A stretch of 64,000 nt of DNA from Paenibacillus rubinfantis (GTDB lineage Bacteria > Bacillota > Bacilli > Paenibacillales > Paenibacillaceae), in NCBI RefSeq assembly GCF_001486505.1, contig NZ_LN909065.1, positions 1,178,001 through 1,242,000 of the forward strand. The letters run 5' to 3'. A program made the position numbers and the translations under genes. Below are positions 34,323 through 43,399 of the stretch, piece after piece (position 1 is the first letter of the stretch; the number at the start of each line of letters is the position of its first letter). The notes under the pieces are model-generated. The model did not search any database and was not told the DNA's origin. It saw nothing but the letters and a program-made list of their open reading frames with translations.

Positions 34323-34463
34323 TAGGGAAAAGGGTCAGGGTTGTTGGTATATGAAACACATACCAAGCTCCCCCTCTTGCTTTCGAATGCTGCAAAAAAC
34401 CCTCTGGACGGGGGACTTGCTCAGCCGAATCGATTCATACCCACTTTGATCCGCCCAATGGTG

Positions 34464-34737
34464 AAGTACAGTTCTTGTTGATGCGGAATGTGCTAACGCA
34501 GGGCTTAAATGTAAAAGTACAGTTGGTATGTTGCGGATTGTACTGACAAGGTGGCTCAAATGTAAAAGTACAGTTCATTTCTGGTAAAAGGGGGCTGACA
34601 GGGGCATTCAACTGTAAAAGTGCAGTTCATTTCGGTTGAAATCGCCCATTTCGGCCAAATCGTCCATAATTAGATGTACTTTTACATTCCAAGGCCCGTA
34701 AAAAGGAAAAATGCCGAAGATCAACTGCACTTTTGCA
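34464..34737. repeat. Array B: six TGTA-N4-TACA palindromes at 51-nt steps
   Basis: Unit centres are about 34464.5 (decayed left arm), 34515.5, 34566.5, 34618.5, 34680.5 and 34731.5, with steps of 51, 51, 52, 62 and 51 nt. The core is TGYA, AAAG or CTTT, TRCA, usually within AACTG...CAGTT. The intervening DNA is also weakly repeated (TGCGGAATGTGCTAACG against TGCGGATTGTACTGACA), so this is a decayed tandem repeat whose palindromes are best kept. The last unit, next to the gntR gene, has 14-bp arms with one mismatch and may terminate it. Confidence 0.85.
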
Positions 34738-34861
34738 GCTGATCTTCGACATCCATATGGGGGCAACAATTGGCTCCGCCAGAGGCTGCAATTCAAGCCC
34801 GATCTGGCGCTTGCGCCAGCCAGCGACTCACGTGCAATCGTGCACCTCATCGAATCATGCC

Positions 34862-36046
34862 CTACTTGCGCTCCGCCCTTGCGGGTCCGGTGGATTCCCC
34901 CGGAACAAGCGCGGCGGGCAGCTTGATTTTGTTCGCCACCGGCTGGTTCTCCAGCAAGGCCAGCACGTTCTCCACGGCCAGCTTACCCATATCTTCCTCG
35001 CTTTGGCGCATATGCGTGAAGGCGTAGCCCTCGCCGATGCGGAACTGCGGGCTGTCGAAGCAAATAATGGAGATATCTTCGGGAATGCGAAGCCCGAGCC
35101 GCGTCACCGCAGCTTTGGCCAACAGCGCAATGTTATATTCGATAGCAAAAAACGCCGTGATCGATGGATGCGCCTGCAAATGAAGCATAATCTTGTTAAT
35201 GTCGCGTTCGATGTTCTCGTCGTAGAAGGAGTTCGGCAGCGTGGAGGTCAGGTCGCTGATCCATAGCTCACGCTCCGCGGCGATCCCGCGCCCGGCATGC
35301 GCCTGCACGAATCCTTCGATCCGCTCCTCAACGGCCGACGTATCAATCGGCGGCGGGGACAATAACGAAATATGCGCGTGCCCAAGATCAAACAAATACT
35401 CCGCCGCCTCCTGCGCCGCCTTCACATTGTCGGTGCTGATGGAAGCCGCCGCTACACCCTTCAGCTCCCGGTCAATCAATACCAGCGGAAAGCGTTCGAT
35501 CACCATTTTCAAAATTTCCGCATTAAAATACTCCCCTTGCGCCGGGAAAACGATTAAACCGTCCACCCCCAGCTGCAACAGCTTGCGAATGGTCGCTTCC
35601 TCGTTCTCCTGGATGCCAAACGTCCGCTTCAGGACGAGAAAGCAGTCCTGTTCCCGCGCCGCATCCTCCATCCCGTAAATCAGCCGGGTTCCATAGCTGC
35701 CGGCGAAATCTGTCAGTACGACGCCAATCAGCTTCCCGGCGGCTTCCCGATCCGCTCCGTTTCTGCCGTAGCTCCCGTCCAGCCGGTCATGCTCCGCCGC
35801 GCTGGCCCCATCGGTCTCCGGATCGGCGACAAACGAGCCGCGCCCCGGTTTTCGCACGATGATGTGCTCGGCGGCGAGCATTTCGAGCGCTCGTTTGCTC
35901 GTAATCCGGCTCACTTGATATTCCTCGGCCAGCTCCTTCTCCGAAGGGATCCGATCCCCCGGCTTATAGCTTTGGTCCAGGATTTGCCGTTTCACATCAT
36001 CAAAAATTTTCTCGTACATCGGTTTTGACGAGGTGCTTTCACTCAT
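34862..36046 (-). CDS. GntR-family regulator with LacI-like sensor domain (AraR type), mannan locus
   Basis: A 394-residue regulator. Residues 1-80 are a GntR winged helix (PMYEKIFDDVKRQILDQSYKPGDRIPSEKELAEEYQVSRITSKRALEMLAAEHIIVRKPGRGSFVAD). After a linker, residues about 105-385 are a LacI/periplasmic-binding-protein-like effector domain (LIGVVLTDFAGSYGTRLIYGMEDAAREQ, STDNVKAAQEAAEYLFDLGHAHISLLSPP, DISIICFDSPQF). This composition is known from AraR. It lies upstream of the mannan operon on the same strand and probably controls it, with a mannose-containing sugar as effector. The ATG at 36046 has GGGAGG 6 nt upstream. Its own promoter contains a perfect 16-bp palindrome. Confidence 0.9.
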   Translation of the reverse strand: MSESTSSKPMYEKIFDDVKRQILDQSYKPGDRIPSEKELAEEYQVSRITSKRALEMLAAEHIIVRKPGRGSFVADPETDGASAAEHDRLDGSYGRNGADREAAGKLIGVVLTDFAGSYGTRLIYGMEDAAREQDCFLVLKRTFGIQENEEATIRKLLQLGVDGLIVFPAQGEYFNAEILKMVIERFPLVLIDRELKGVAAASISTDNVKAAQEAAEYLFDLGHAHISLLSPPPIDTSAVEERIEGFVQAHAGRGIAAERELWISDLTSTLPNSFYDENIERDINKIMLHLQAHPSITAFFAIEYNIALLAKAAVTRLGLRIPEDISIICFDSPQFRIGEGYAFTHMRQSEEDMGKLAVENVLALLENQPVANKIKLPAALVPGESTGPARAERK

Positions 36047-36091
36047 GACGTTCCTCCCACGTTCCCCACAAAAGGACACGATATATATTAT

Positions 36092-36120
36092 AATATATCA
36101 TGATATATCCCGTTTGTCGA
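36092..36120 (-). promoter_or_regulatory. gntR promoter with perfect palindrome ATATATCATGATATAT
   Basis: On the minus strand TCGACA (36115-36120), 17-bp spacer, TATATT (36092-36097). The 16-bp palindrome at 36093-36108 covers the spacer and -10, where a GntR dimer would block its own promoter. TTTGTCGAA, a Spo0A-box match, covers the -35 box at 36113-36121. Confidence 0.65.
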
Positions 36121-36166
36121 ACCCTGTTTGAAAAGGTTCCCAAAACGTGGAGTCCCCTAGTCAGTT

Positions 36167-37042
36167 TCAGTTCGTCAAGGCCTCCAAACCCAGCGCAAGC
36201 GCGCCGCACAACCCCGCCCGGCTGCCCAAGCCCGGGGGGACAATGTAATCCTCGATACCGCTTAAGATCGCCGGCGCGTTCACATAACCAGCCAGATTCC
36301 GGCGAACCTCCTCACGAATCAACGGGAACAGCTGCGGCTGCTGCATCACGCCGCCGCCCATGATCACCTTTTGCGGCGAGAGCATCAGGATCGCCCCGGT
36401 CACCGCCTGCGCCAAATAGTAGGCTTCGATGGACCAAGCTGGATGATCCGGCTCCAGCTCCTGTCCCTTCACCTTCCAGCGCGCTTCGAGGCTTGGCCCC
36501 GCGGCCATGCCCTCCAAGCAGTCGCCATGATAAGGGCATAAGCCGGGGAAGTCGTCATCCGGATGCCGCCGCGGCAGCACGTGCCCCCCCTCCGGATGGA
36601 TTAACCCGTGCACGAGCTTACCTTCCGACAGTACCCCCACGCCGATGCCGGTCCCGACCGTATAATACACGCAGCTGTCCAGCCCCTGGGCCGCGCCCCA
36701 CTTCGCTTCACCCAAGGCGGCGGCGTTCACGTCCGTATCCCAACCATAGGGAACATCCCATTTCGATTTTAGCTTGCCGAGCACATCATACCCGTTCCAC
36801 CCCGGCTTCGGGGTAGTCGTGACGTAACCGTAAGTGGCACTGCCACGATTTAAATCAAGCGGGCCAAATGAACCCACGCCGATCGCCTCCACCTTTTTAT
36901 CGCTGAAATAGGCGATTACCCGTTCCAGCGTTGGTTCCGGCAGCTCCGTTGGGAAGCTGACACTGTCCTCGATCACACCGTACTCATTTCCAACGCCGCA
37001 GACAAACTTCGTCCCACCCGCTTCAATCGCACCGATCCGCAT
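36167..37042 (-). CDS. ROK-family fructokinase/mannokinase
   Basis: A 291-residue ROK sugar kinase. The N-terminal phosphate loop is GAIEAGGTKFVCGVG, the catalytic Asp lies in YGWDTDVNAAALGEAKWGA, and the zinc motif is GGHVLPRRHPDDDFPGLCPYHGDCLEGMAAGPS (His and three Cys). This pattern is typical of the Bacillus ScrK/GmuE branch, which phosphorylates fructose and mannose at C6. Placed next to the alpha-mannan locus, it most likely converts released mannose to mannose-6-phosphate. No manA-like isomerase is present in the window. Confidence 0.9.
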   Translation of the reverse strand: MRIGAIEAGGTKFVCGVGNEYGVIEDSVSFPTELPEPTLERVIAYFSDKKVEAIGVGSFGPLDLNRGSATYGYVTTTPKPGWNGYDVLGKLKSKWDVPYGWDTDVNAAALGEAKWGAAQGLDSCVYYTVGTGIGVGVLSEGKLVHGLIHPEGGHVLPRRHPDDDFPGLCPYHGDCLEGMAAGPSLEARWKVKGQELEPDHPAWSIEAYYLAQAVTGAILMLSPQKVIMGGGVMQQPQLFPLIREEVRRNLAGYVNAPAILSGIEDYIVPPGLGSRAGLCGALALGLEALTN

Positions 37043-37158
37043 CTAAATCTCCTCCTTCGAATGTCCGGGGTATGCTATAATCCTATAATCATAGAATGAG
37101 CCATAGAATTCAAACACTGCATCCTATCTATCATTTTATCCGTGTAAGGAGCATGATC

Positions 37159-38004
37159 ATGTTACCTTTCCTTAAAAGCAAACAAGCCCACCACCCAACA
37201 GCCAAGGCTGGTTACAACTTGTCCCGGTCAGCGCGCAAGATCCGCATGTTCACCCTAGCCGCCTTGCTCTTAATGACCTGCGTGAGCGCAACCAACACGG
37301 GGGATACCGCTGCCGCCTCCCAGCCCGCCAAGCCAACCGAATCATCGGCCGTCTCCTCCAAAGCCGCGGAAATCACCAAGAAACATCAACTCCCTAAAGG
37401 GAAAGGCTTCGTATACCTAGACGAGGTGATCCCGAACGCCGTTTACGATCTCCGCTATTATACCGGCGATAACTTCATCGGGGAGCGAATCGACGGATAC
37501 AACGGACCGTTCGCTATCCTGACCCTACGAGCGGCCCGCGCTTTGAAAAAGGCCAACGACGACCTAGAAAGCCAAGGCTACCGCCTAAAAATCATCGACG
37601 CCTATCGTCCGCAGAAGGCGGTGAATCATTTCGCCCGCTGGTCCAAGGACCCGCTGGATACCGAGATGAAAGAACGCTTCTATCCCGACGTGGAGAAGAA
37701 GAACTTGTTCAAACAAGGCTACTTGTCCTCCAAATCCGGCCATTCCCGGGGCAGTACAGTGGACCTGACTCTTGTATATAAAAAGACCGGCGAAGAGGTC
37801 GATATGGGCAGCCGGGTGGATTTCCTTGGCCCGATTTCCGCGCATGGTGCGAAGGGACTCACCAAGTCGCAGCGCGCAGCTCGCTATATCCTCAAAACGG
37901 CGATGGTCAAGCAAGGCTTCAAGCCTTATAGCAAAGAATGGTGGCATTATACGCTAAAAAACGAACCTTACCCGTCTACCTATTTCGATTTTGATGTAGA
38001 ATAG
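37159..38004 (+). CDS. Exported D-alanyl-D-alanine dipeptidase (VanX/DdpX family)
   Basis: A 281-residue protein with an N-terminal hydrophobic segment (FTLAALLLMTCVSA, about residues 30-44) that should direct export or anchor it. The peptidase part has the VanX zinc motif SGHSRGSTVDLTLV (His and Asp ligands), the YDLRYYTGDNFIGERIDGY block, and the catalytic EWWHYTL (Glu and His ligand). It cleaves D-Ala-D-Ala. The exported form and the lack of vanH/vanA neighbours argue for cell wall peptide salvage rather than vancomycin resistance. ATG at 37159 has AAGGAG 7 nt upstream; the frame continues upstream to 37096 without one. It converges on yhaM with a 22-bp gap. Confidence 0.92.
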   Translation: MLPFLKSKQAHHPTAKAGYNLSRSARKIRMFTLAALLLMTCVSATNTGDTAAASQPAKPTESSAVSSKAAEITKKHQLPKGKGFVYLDEVIPNAVYDLRYYTGDNFIGERIDGYNGPFAILTLRAARALKKANDDLESQGYRLKIIDAYRPQKAVNHFARWSKDPLDTEMKERFYPDVEKKNLFKQGYLSSKSGHSRGSTVDLTLVYKKTGEEVDMGSRVDFLGPISAHGAKGLTKSQRAARYILKTAMVKQGFKPYSKEWWHYTLKNEPYPSTYFDFDVE

Positions 38005-38026
38005 CCTTCCGTCATTAGGCTGCAGC

Positions 38027-38983
38027 TTACCACTTCAACCGGTAAATCGCCTTGTTCTCCAGTCCCCGAATCAGCGGTGTCCACGCTTCGGACTCCGGCG
38101 TCGTAGCCAGCGCGTCCTCCACCATCTGCAGCTTGGCGTCCAGCGCGTCGATATGGTGCAGGGCGACGGCTTCCGGCGTCTGCGGCTGCACCGGGCTGCC
38201 CCATTCCCCCAAGTTGTGGTGGGACAACACCAAATGCTGCAGCCCGAGCACTTTCGGCGAATCCAGCGCAATGCCAAGACGAATCGCCGCCTCGGTCACC
38301 CACTGCGACGCCATCGAGATATGTCCCAACAGCTTGCCCGGCGTACTGTATTCGGACACGATGCCTAGCTCGGCCACCATTTCTTCCGGCTTGGCGATAT
38401 CGTGCAGAATAATCCCCGCCTTCAACAGGTCCGGGTTCAAAAACGCACGCTGCCCGCACAGAAAATCGCCGATTTCCAGCATCCGCACCATATGGTAGGC
38501 CAATCCGCCGAAATAAGCATGGTGATGCGTTTTCGCCGCAGGATAATGGGACAGCTTCTCCTCCACCTTGCTAACGCAATATCGGACGATCGCCTGGATC
38601 TCCTCATCGGCAATATCGGTAATGACGCCCTGAATCGTATGAATCAACGCTTCCGATGAAATCGGAGCGGAACGGATAAAATCGGTCAGCCTCACGCCAT
38701 CTTCCGGGTTGGCCGGCCGAATCTGCATCACCTTTACCTGCAGCTTCTCCCGATAAGTCTGTACGATCCCCCGCACTTTCACCAACCCCATTGGAAAAAA
38801 GGTCTCCTTGTCGGTTGATGAGGCATCCCAAAATTTCGCCGGCATTTCCCCGGTTGCATCGCACAGGACGATATCCAAATAATCCTTTGGCGGATTGGCG
38901 TTGGTCTGTTTTACCTCCAGCTCCTTCAGCAAATAAAAGCCAACGAACTCATCTTGATTTCTTAATTGATTAATTTGCGTCAC
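38027..38983 (-). CDS. yhaM: 3'-5' exoribonuclease YhaM family
   Basis: A 318-residue protein, nearly the length of Bacillus YhaM. It has an N-terminal OB-fold (FVGFYLLKELEVKQTNANPPKDYLDIVLCDATGEMPAKFWDA) and a C-terminal HD domain with the metal ligands (THHHAYFGGLAYHMVRML, GIILHDIAKPEEM, LVLSHHNLGEWGSP). The family degrades single-stranded RNA, and DNA, from the 3' end. The start is GTG at 38983, with GGAGG 8 nt upstream; the frame extends upstream to 39079 without support. Confidence 0.93.
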   Translation of the reverse strand: MTQINQLRNQDEFVGFYLLKELEVKQTNANPPKDYLDIVLCDATGEMPAKFWDASSTDKETFFPMGLVKVRGIVQTYREKLQVKVMQIRPANPEDGVRLTDFIRSAPISSEALIHTIQGVITDIADEEIQAIVRYCVSKVEEKLSHYPAAKTHHHAYFGGLAYHMVRMLEIGDFLCGQRAFLNPDLLKAGIILHDIAKPEEMVAELGIVSEYSTPGKLLGHISMASQWVTEAAIRLGIALDSPKVLGLQHLVLSHHNLGEWGSPVQPQTPEAVALHHIDALDAKLQMVEDALATTPESEAWTPLIRGLENKAIYRLKW

Positions 38984-39077
38984 CCAAAATTCCTCCAAAC
39001 CCAAGATAGATAGACCCATTATACTATGGGAGCGCCAAAACCTCAGCGCCTTTTCGCCGCTGACAAGCCATCTTGGC

Positions 39078-39131
39078 AAAAAAAGGACGCCCCCCCCCCC
39101 GCGATCATCACGGAGTTGGCGTCCTTCTTTT
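39078..39131 (-). terminator. Terminator of the chemotaxis operon, with a run of 11 C
   Basis: On the minus strand GAAGGACGCC pairs with GGCGTCC, followed by seven T residues, directly behind cheB. The 3' half of the hairpin carries a homopolymer of eleven G on the minus strand (C at 39090-39100). Confidence 0.85.
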
Positions 39132-39140
39132 CCCGGGAAA

Positions 39141-40196
39141 TTACGATTCCCGTTTCGATTCCTCTTGCAGCAGGGAGCTTAATGCCCGCGGCAGCAGCTC
39201 CAGCGAGACCTGCTTCTCCACCGCGCCCAATTCGTAAGCCACTTTAGGCATTCCATATACCACCGAGGAGGACTCGTTTTGCCCCAGCGTCCGTGCCCCT
39301 TTGCGTCGCATCGCCAACAAGCCTTTGGCTCCGTCATAACCCATGCCGGTCAAAATGACGCCAACAGCCCGCGGACCGCATTCCCGAGCGGCCGATTCGA
39401 ATAAGACGTCAATCGACGGGCAATGGCCATTGATCTTGTCGCCTTCAAAGCAGTCGACCCGGTAGCGGCCGTCCACCTTGCGCAACCGCATATGCCGGTC
39501 TCCCGGAGCGATCAACACTTTCCCCGGCTCCACCATGTCGCCGGTAGCGGCTTCTTTTACGGTAAAGCCCGTGCTCTGATTTAAACGGTCCGCGAACATC
39601 CGGGAGAAAACCGGCGGAATGTGCTGGACGATCACGATTCCGGGAAATGACGAAGGCAGCCGGTTCAACAAATAAGAGATGGCCTCGGTCCCTCCGGTGG
39701 ATGCGCCGATGGCGACCACCCGGCCGGCGCCAAAGGGGCGCTCCGGTACTGGGAGCCCCCCACCCTTGGATTCGCTTGGATTACGGCGGGGCAACACGTT
39801 GGTCTTGGCTGCCATTTTTACCTTATCGATCAAATCGAGGATAAACCCTTCAACGCTCTTAGGTGACCTGGGATCCGGCTTGCAGGCAAACTCGACAGCG
39901 CCCGCCTCCATGGCGTCGAAAACAGCATGGCTGATCGTACTCACCACGATGACAGGCAGCGGGTATTGCGGAAGCAGACGGCGGAGAAATTCGATGCCGT
40001 TCATCTTCGGCATCTCCACATCGCAGATCATCACGTCCGGATGAACCCGCAAAATTTGATCCCGGGCATCAAACGGATCCACCGCCTTACCTACAACCTC
40101 GATGGCCGGGTCCGAGGACAACCCTAAAGCCAATACCTCACGGTACATCATGGAATCATCGACGATCAGCACGCGCAATTTACGATTGTCCCCCAT
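39141..40196 (-). CDS. cheB: Chemotaxis protein-glutamate methylesterase/deamidase CheB
   Basis: A 351-residue protein with an N-terminal receiver domain (VLIVDDSMMYREVL, phospho-Asp in VMICDVEMPKMNGIEFL, Lys in EFACKPDP) and a C-terminal esterase domain with the triad Ser (VAIGASTGGTEAI), His (VIVQHIPPVFS) and Asp (LTGMGYDGAKGL). It removes methyl groups from receptor glutamates and deamidates glutamines when phosphorylated by CheA. Last gene of the cheA-cheW-mcp-cheR-cheB operon. Confidence 0.96.
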   Translation of the reverse strand: MGDNRKLRVLIVDDSMMYREVLALGLSSDPAIEVVGKAVDPFDARDQILRVHPDVMICDVEMPKMNGIEFLRRLLPQYPLPVIVVSTISHAVFDAMEAGAVEFACKPDPRSPKSVEGFILDLIDKVKMAAKTNVLPRRNPSESKGGGLPVPERPFGAGRVVAIGASTGGTEAISYLLNRLPSSFPGIVIVQHIPPVFSRMFADRLNQSTGFTVKEAATGDMVEPGKVLIAPGDRHMRLRKVDGRYRVDCFEGDKINGHCPSIDVLFESAARECGPRAVGVILTGMGYDGAKGLLAMRRKGARTLGQNESSSVVYGMPKVAYELGAVEKQVSLELLPRALSSLLQEESKRES

Positions 40197-40220
40197 GGCA
40201 CCCTCCCCTTGGTATCCTTG

Positions 40221-41036
40221 TTATTCCTTCCGGTAAATCGCCGGCTTGATATACTTAAACGGCGTCGTTTCCCGATGCAGTGATTCGGAATGGCCGATGA
40301 ACAAATACCCTCCGGGTTCCAAATGCTTGTAGAACTTGTCCACCAGCGCTTCCTTCGTCGGATTATCAAAATAGATCATTACGTTCCGGCAGAAAATAAC
40401 GTGAAACTTGCGCCTAAACGGAAACGTCGGCTCCATCAGATTAAATTTGCGGAAGATCACTTCCCGTTTGAGCTTATCGTTAACGGTGAAATGCTCGCGG
40501 TCCCGGGCATTCAAATACTTCATTCGCCAAGAAGGGGGCAATGCCGAGATGTCGTCGGCCCCATATTCCCCTCGCTGCGCCTTGGCCAATATTTCCGCAG
40601 AGATATCCGTTGCCAGCACCTTGGCATCCCATAACGGTTTGCTTGCGCCAAAATATTCGTCCAGCAGCATCGCCAGCGTATACGGCTCCTCGCCCGAGGA
40701 GCAACCGGCGCTCCAAATCCGCAAATCCCGGTCCTTGACCACCGCTTCCAAATACGGCAGGACGCGGTCGCGGAAATACTCGAAATGATCAAACTCCCGC
40801 ATGAAGAACGTATGGTTGGTTGTGATTTTGTCCACCAAGGTCATGACGGCTTCCCCGGTACGGTCCGAAACGACGTACTGATAATATTCCTTAAAGCTCG
40901 AGAATTGTCGGCTGACAAGAACCTGCTGCAGCCTGCCCATGACTAGCGCGCGCTTCTCTTCCTTCAGATGAATTCCGTAATGTTGGCGAATATATTCGGA
41001 CAGCTGCCGAAACTCCTCATTCGTAATAACAATCAT
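40221..41036 (-). CDS. cheR: Chemoreceptor glutamate methyltransferase CheR
   Basis: A 271-residue S-adenosylmethionine-dependent methyltransferase with the CheR N-terminal helical domain (residues 1-70) and the catalytic domain (LRIWSAGCSSGEEPYTLAMLLDEYF for SAM binding, VIFCRNVMIYFDNPTKEALVDKFYKHLEPGGYLFIGHSE). No tetratricopeptide extension. It starts 3 bp after the receptor gene stop, so its product is made together with its own receptor. Confidence 0.96.
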   Translation of the reverse strand: MIVITNEEFRQLSEYIRQHYGIHLKEEKRALVMGRLQQVLVSRQFSSFKEYYQYVVSDRTGEAVMTLVDKITTNHTFFMREFDHFEYFRDRVLPYLEAVVKDRDLRIWSAGCSSGEEPYTLAMLLDEYFGASKPLWDAKVLATDISAEILAKAQRGEYGADDISALPPSWRMKYLNARDREHFTVNDKLKREVIFRKFNLMEPTFPFRRKFHVIFCRNVMIYFDNPTKEALVDKFYKHLEPGGYLFIGHSESLHRETTPFKYIKPAIYRKE

Positions 41037-41039
41037 AAC

Positions 41040-42860
41040 TTAATACTTTCCGAATTCCGAGTCGCTGAGCAAAATTTTCGGAGCTCCGGTTCCGCTGGCG
41101 CTGGCAACCTCGGATTTACGGGGTTCATTCATCTGTTCCAAAACACGCAGCACTTCGGGATTCATTTCCTCCCTGCCGGTATATTCGGTATAATGGCTGC
41201 GCTTCAATTTAAACCGAGCCACCTGCTGCTTCAGCAGTCCAGCTTGGCTCGACAATTCCTCGCTGGCAGCCGCGCTTTCCTCCGAGGTAGCCGAGTTCGT
41301 CTGAATTACTTGAGATACCTGCGAGATCCCTTGATTAATCTGCGTGATCGCGGCGGCCTGTTCGGTGGAAGCCATGGCAATATCGCCGACCAACCCAGCC
41401 ACCCGTTCGATATCACCTACGATGGACTTCAACGCTTCGGCCGTTTGATCGGCGATACGTGTGCCATCCTGGACCTTGTTGATCGAACCCTCGATCATGT
41501 CGGTCGTCTCCTTGGCGGCATTCGCCGACCGGGCAGCTAGATTGCGCACCTCCTCAGCGACAACAGCAAAGCCCTTACCGTGCTGCCCGGCGCGCGCAGC
41601 TTCCACCGCAGCATTCAGCGCCAGGATATTCGTTTGAAATGCGATTTCATCAATGACTTTAATGATCTTGGAAATGCTGCTGGAGGCCTCATTAATCTCG
41701 CGCATCGCGCCTAGCATATCTTTCATCTGCTCATTCCCCTGCAGTGCGCTTTGTTTGGAATCCGCAGCCAGCTTATTTGCTTCATTGGCATTCTGTGCGT
41801 TTAGCTTCGTCTGGGTGGAGATCTCTTCCAGCGAGGCGGTGAGCTCCTCAACGGAACTCGCTTGTTCGGTGGCGCCTTGAGACAATGCGATGCTGGAATC
41901 GGAAACCTGCTTCGAACCGGAAGCGACCTGATCTGCAGCCGTATTGATGCTGGCCAGGATCTCGTTGTTCCGATCCACCATCTCCTGCAGCTTGATCCCC
42001 ATCAGGTCGCGCTCGGATCTCACCTTCACCTGAACGGTCAAATCGCCGTTGGCTACCTGTTCCACAACGCGCGCTTGGTCGCGGATGCTCGCGATCATTC
42101 GGGAGAAGACTTGCATCAGCTTGCCGATCTCGTCTTGACTATTCGTTTCTACGCTGACGTTCACATCGCCCAGCGCCAGAGCCTCGGCGGCCTGTGACAG
42201 CTTGCCGATGGGTCTGATGATGCTCAGAACAATCAAAATCGCCAACCCTACGGCCACCAACGCCATGACGATAATGATGGTGATCAGGACGACGAAAGTG
42301 CTGCTGTACAACGCATCACCTTCATTGCTTTCTCTTTCCGCATTTGTCTGATTGAACTTGACAAGATTTAAGATTGTATCCGATGCCTCATCAAATTGGG
42401 TTCTCGAATCACCAGCTATCAAATCCATCGCTTTATCTGTTTCATGCTGAGAGACCAGGCTGCGGACCTGTTCGCCGGTATTCAGGTAATCGCTCCATTC
42501 CAGCTTAAAATTCTCGAATAGCCCCTTATCTTCTTCCCCTTGCAGCATGGTTTCATAATTCGCGATCTGCTGCTCTATCAATTGCCCTTCCTCTCCAAGG
42601 CGCTCCTTCATCTGCGCTAACTGGTCCGCATTCTCTCCCGCCATGACATAACGAAGCTCGGAAACTCGATAATTGGACGTTAACGTATTTAACGTATGTG
42701 CCGCGTCCATGGCCGGCAGCCATTCATCGCTGATCAGTGTGGATTGCAGGTTTACCTTGTTTACAGAATTGATCGAGTACAGGCCAAGCCCCACCAGCGC
42801 AAGGACCAAGATAGAAAAAGATAGAACTAACCGCGTTTTGATCGTCAACTTCTTCAGCAT
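41040..42860 (-). CDS. Methyl-accepting chemotaxis protein with four-helix-bundle sensor
   Basis: A 606-residue receptor. Membrane segment 1 is about residues 10-30, the outside four-helix bundle (4HB_MCP type) about 31-185, segment 2 about 186-212 (FVVLITIIIVMALVAVGLAI), then HAMP and the coiled-coil signalling domain. The hairpin tip is recognised by IIKVIDEIAFQTNILALNAAVEAARAGQHGKGFAVVAEEVRNLAARSANAAKET. There is no C-terminal pentapeptide for tethering CheR/CheB. ATG at 42860 has GGGGGA 7 nt upstream. It is the only receptor in this operon; the ligand is not known. Confidence 0.95.
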   Translation of the reverse strand: MLKKLTIKTRLVLSFSILVLALVGLGLYSINSVNKVNLQSTLISDEWLPAMDAAHTLNTLTSNYRVSELRYVMAGENADQLAQMKERLGEEGQLIEQQIANYETMLQGEEDKGLFENFKLEWSDYLNTGEQVRSLVSQHETDKAMDLIAGDSRTQFDEASDTILNLVKFNQTNAERESNEGDALYSSTFVVLITIIIVMALVAVGLAILIVLSIIRPIGKLSQAAEALALGDVNVSVETNSQDEIGKLMQVFSRMIASIRDQARVVEQVANGDLTVQVKVRSERDLMGIKLQEMVDRNNEILASINTAADQVASGSKQVSDSSIALSQGATEQASSVEELTASLEEISTQTKLNAQNANEANKLAADSKQSALQGNEQMKDMLGAMREINEASSSISKIIKVIDEIAFQTNILALNAAVEAARAGQHGKGFAVVAEEVRNLAARSANAAKETTDMIEGSINKVQDGTRIADQTAEALKSIVGDIERVAGLVGDIAMASTEQAAAITQINQGISQVSQVIQTNSATSEESAAASEELSSQAGLLKQQVARFKLKRSHYTEYTGREEMNPEVLRVLEQMNEPRKSEVASASGTGAPKILLSDSEFGKY

Positions 42861-42880
42861 GTAGATTCCCCCGTTAGTAT

Positions 42881-43375
42881 TCATAGATGACTTAAATGCT
42901 CCGCTTCCTCATGCTGAAGCAGCTTGTCGCCGTCCAGCAGCAGCTTGATTTCTCCTCCTACCTTTCCGACTCCCTTAATAAATCCCTGCGGGTTCCCCGA
43001 TTTGATATCCGGCGGCGGGACGATGTCCTCCTCAGCGATTTGTACAACCTCGGACACGCTGTCGACGATCAAACCGATCGAGACCTCGCTTAATTCCACG
43101 ACAACGATGCAGGTCCGGTCGTTATATTCGCGAAAAGGCTTTTTAAAACGCAACCTCACATCCATCACCGGAATGATTTTACCGCGCAAATTAATAATTC
43201 CGCGAATATGCTCCGGCAGCTCCGGCACCTCCGTAATCGCTTGAATTCCGATAATCTCGGTGACATACCGGATTTCGATGCCGTATACATCAGTTCCGAT
43301 CAGAAACGTGAGGAACTTTCCCGTTTGGGTATCATCACTTGGCTCTGTCTGCAGCTGTGTGTTCTGGTCTGTCAT
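42881..43375 (-). CDS. cheW: Chemotaxis coupling protein CheW
   Basis: A 164-residue single CheW domain (FLTFLIGTDVYGIEIRYVTEIIGIQAITEVPELPEHIRGIINLRGKIIPVMDVRLRF) preceded by a short acidic tail. It couples the receptor to CheA. AAAGGAGAG precedes the ATG. It lies between cheA and the receptor gene on the same strand. Confidence 0.95.
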   Translation of the reverse strand: MTDQNTQLQTEPSDDTQTGKFLTFLIGTDVYGIEIRYVTEIIGIQAITEVPELPEHIRGIINLRGKIIPVMDVRLRFKKPFREYNDRTCIVVVELSEVSIGLIVDSVSEVVQIAEEDIVPPPDIKSGNPQGFIKGVGKVGGEIKLLLDGDKLLQHEEAEHLSHL

Positions 43376-43399
43376 GACTCGCTTCTCTCCTTTGCTGTT

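Noticed and set aside
36113..36121. Spo0A-box match TTTGTCGAA in front of gntR as evidence of sporulation control
   Set aside because: A single 9-mer match is expected by chance about once in every two windows of this size; only the paired boxes before cheA are stressed.
37159..38004. VanX homologue as part of a vancomycin resistance cluster
   Set aside because: No vanH, vanA/B, vanR or vanS nearby; the protein has its own export segment and stands alone.
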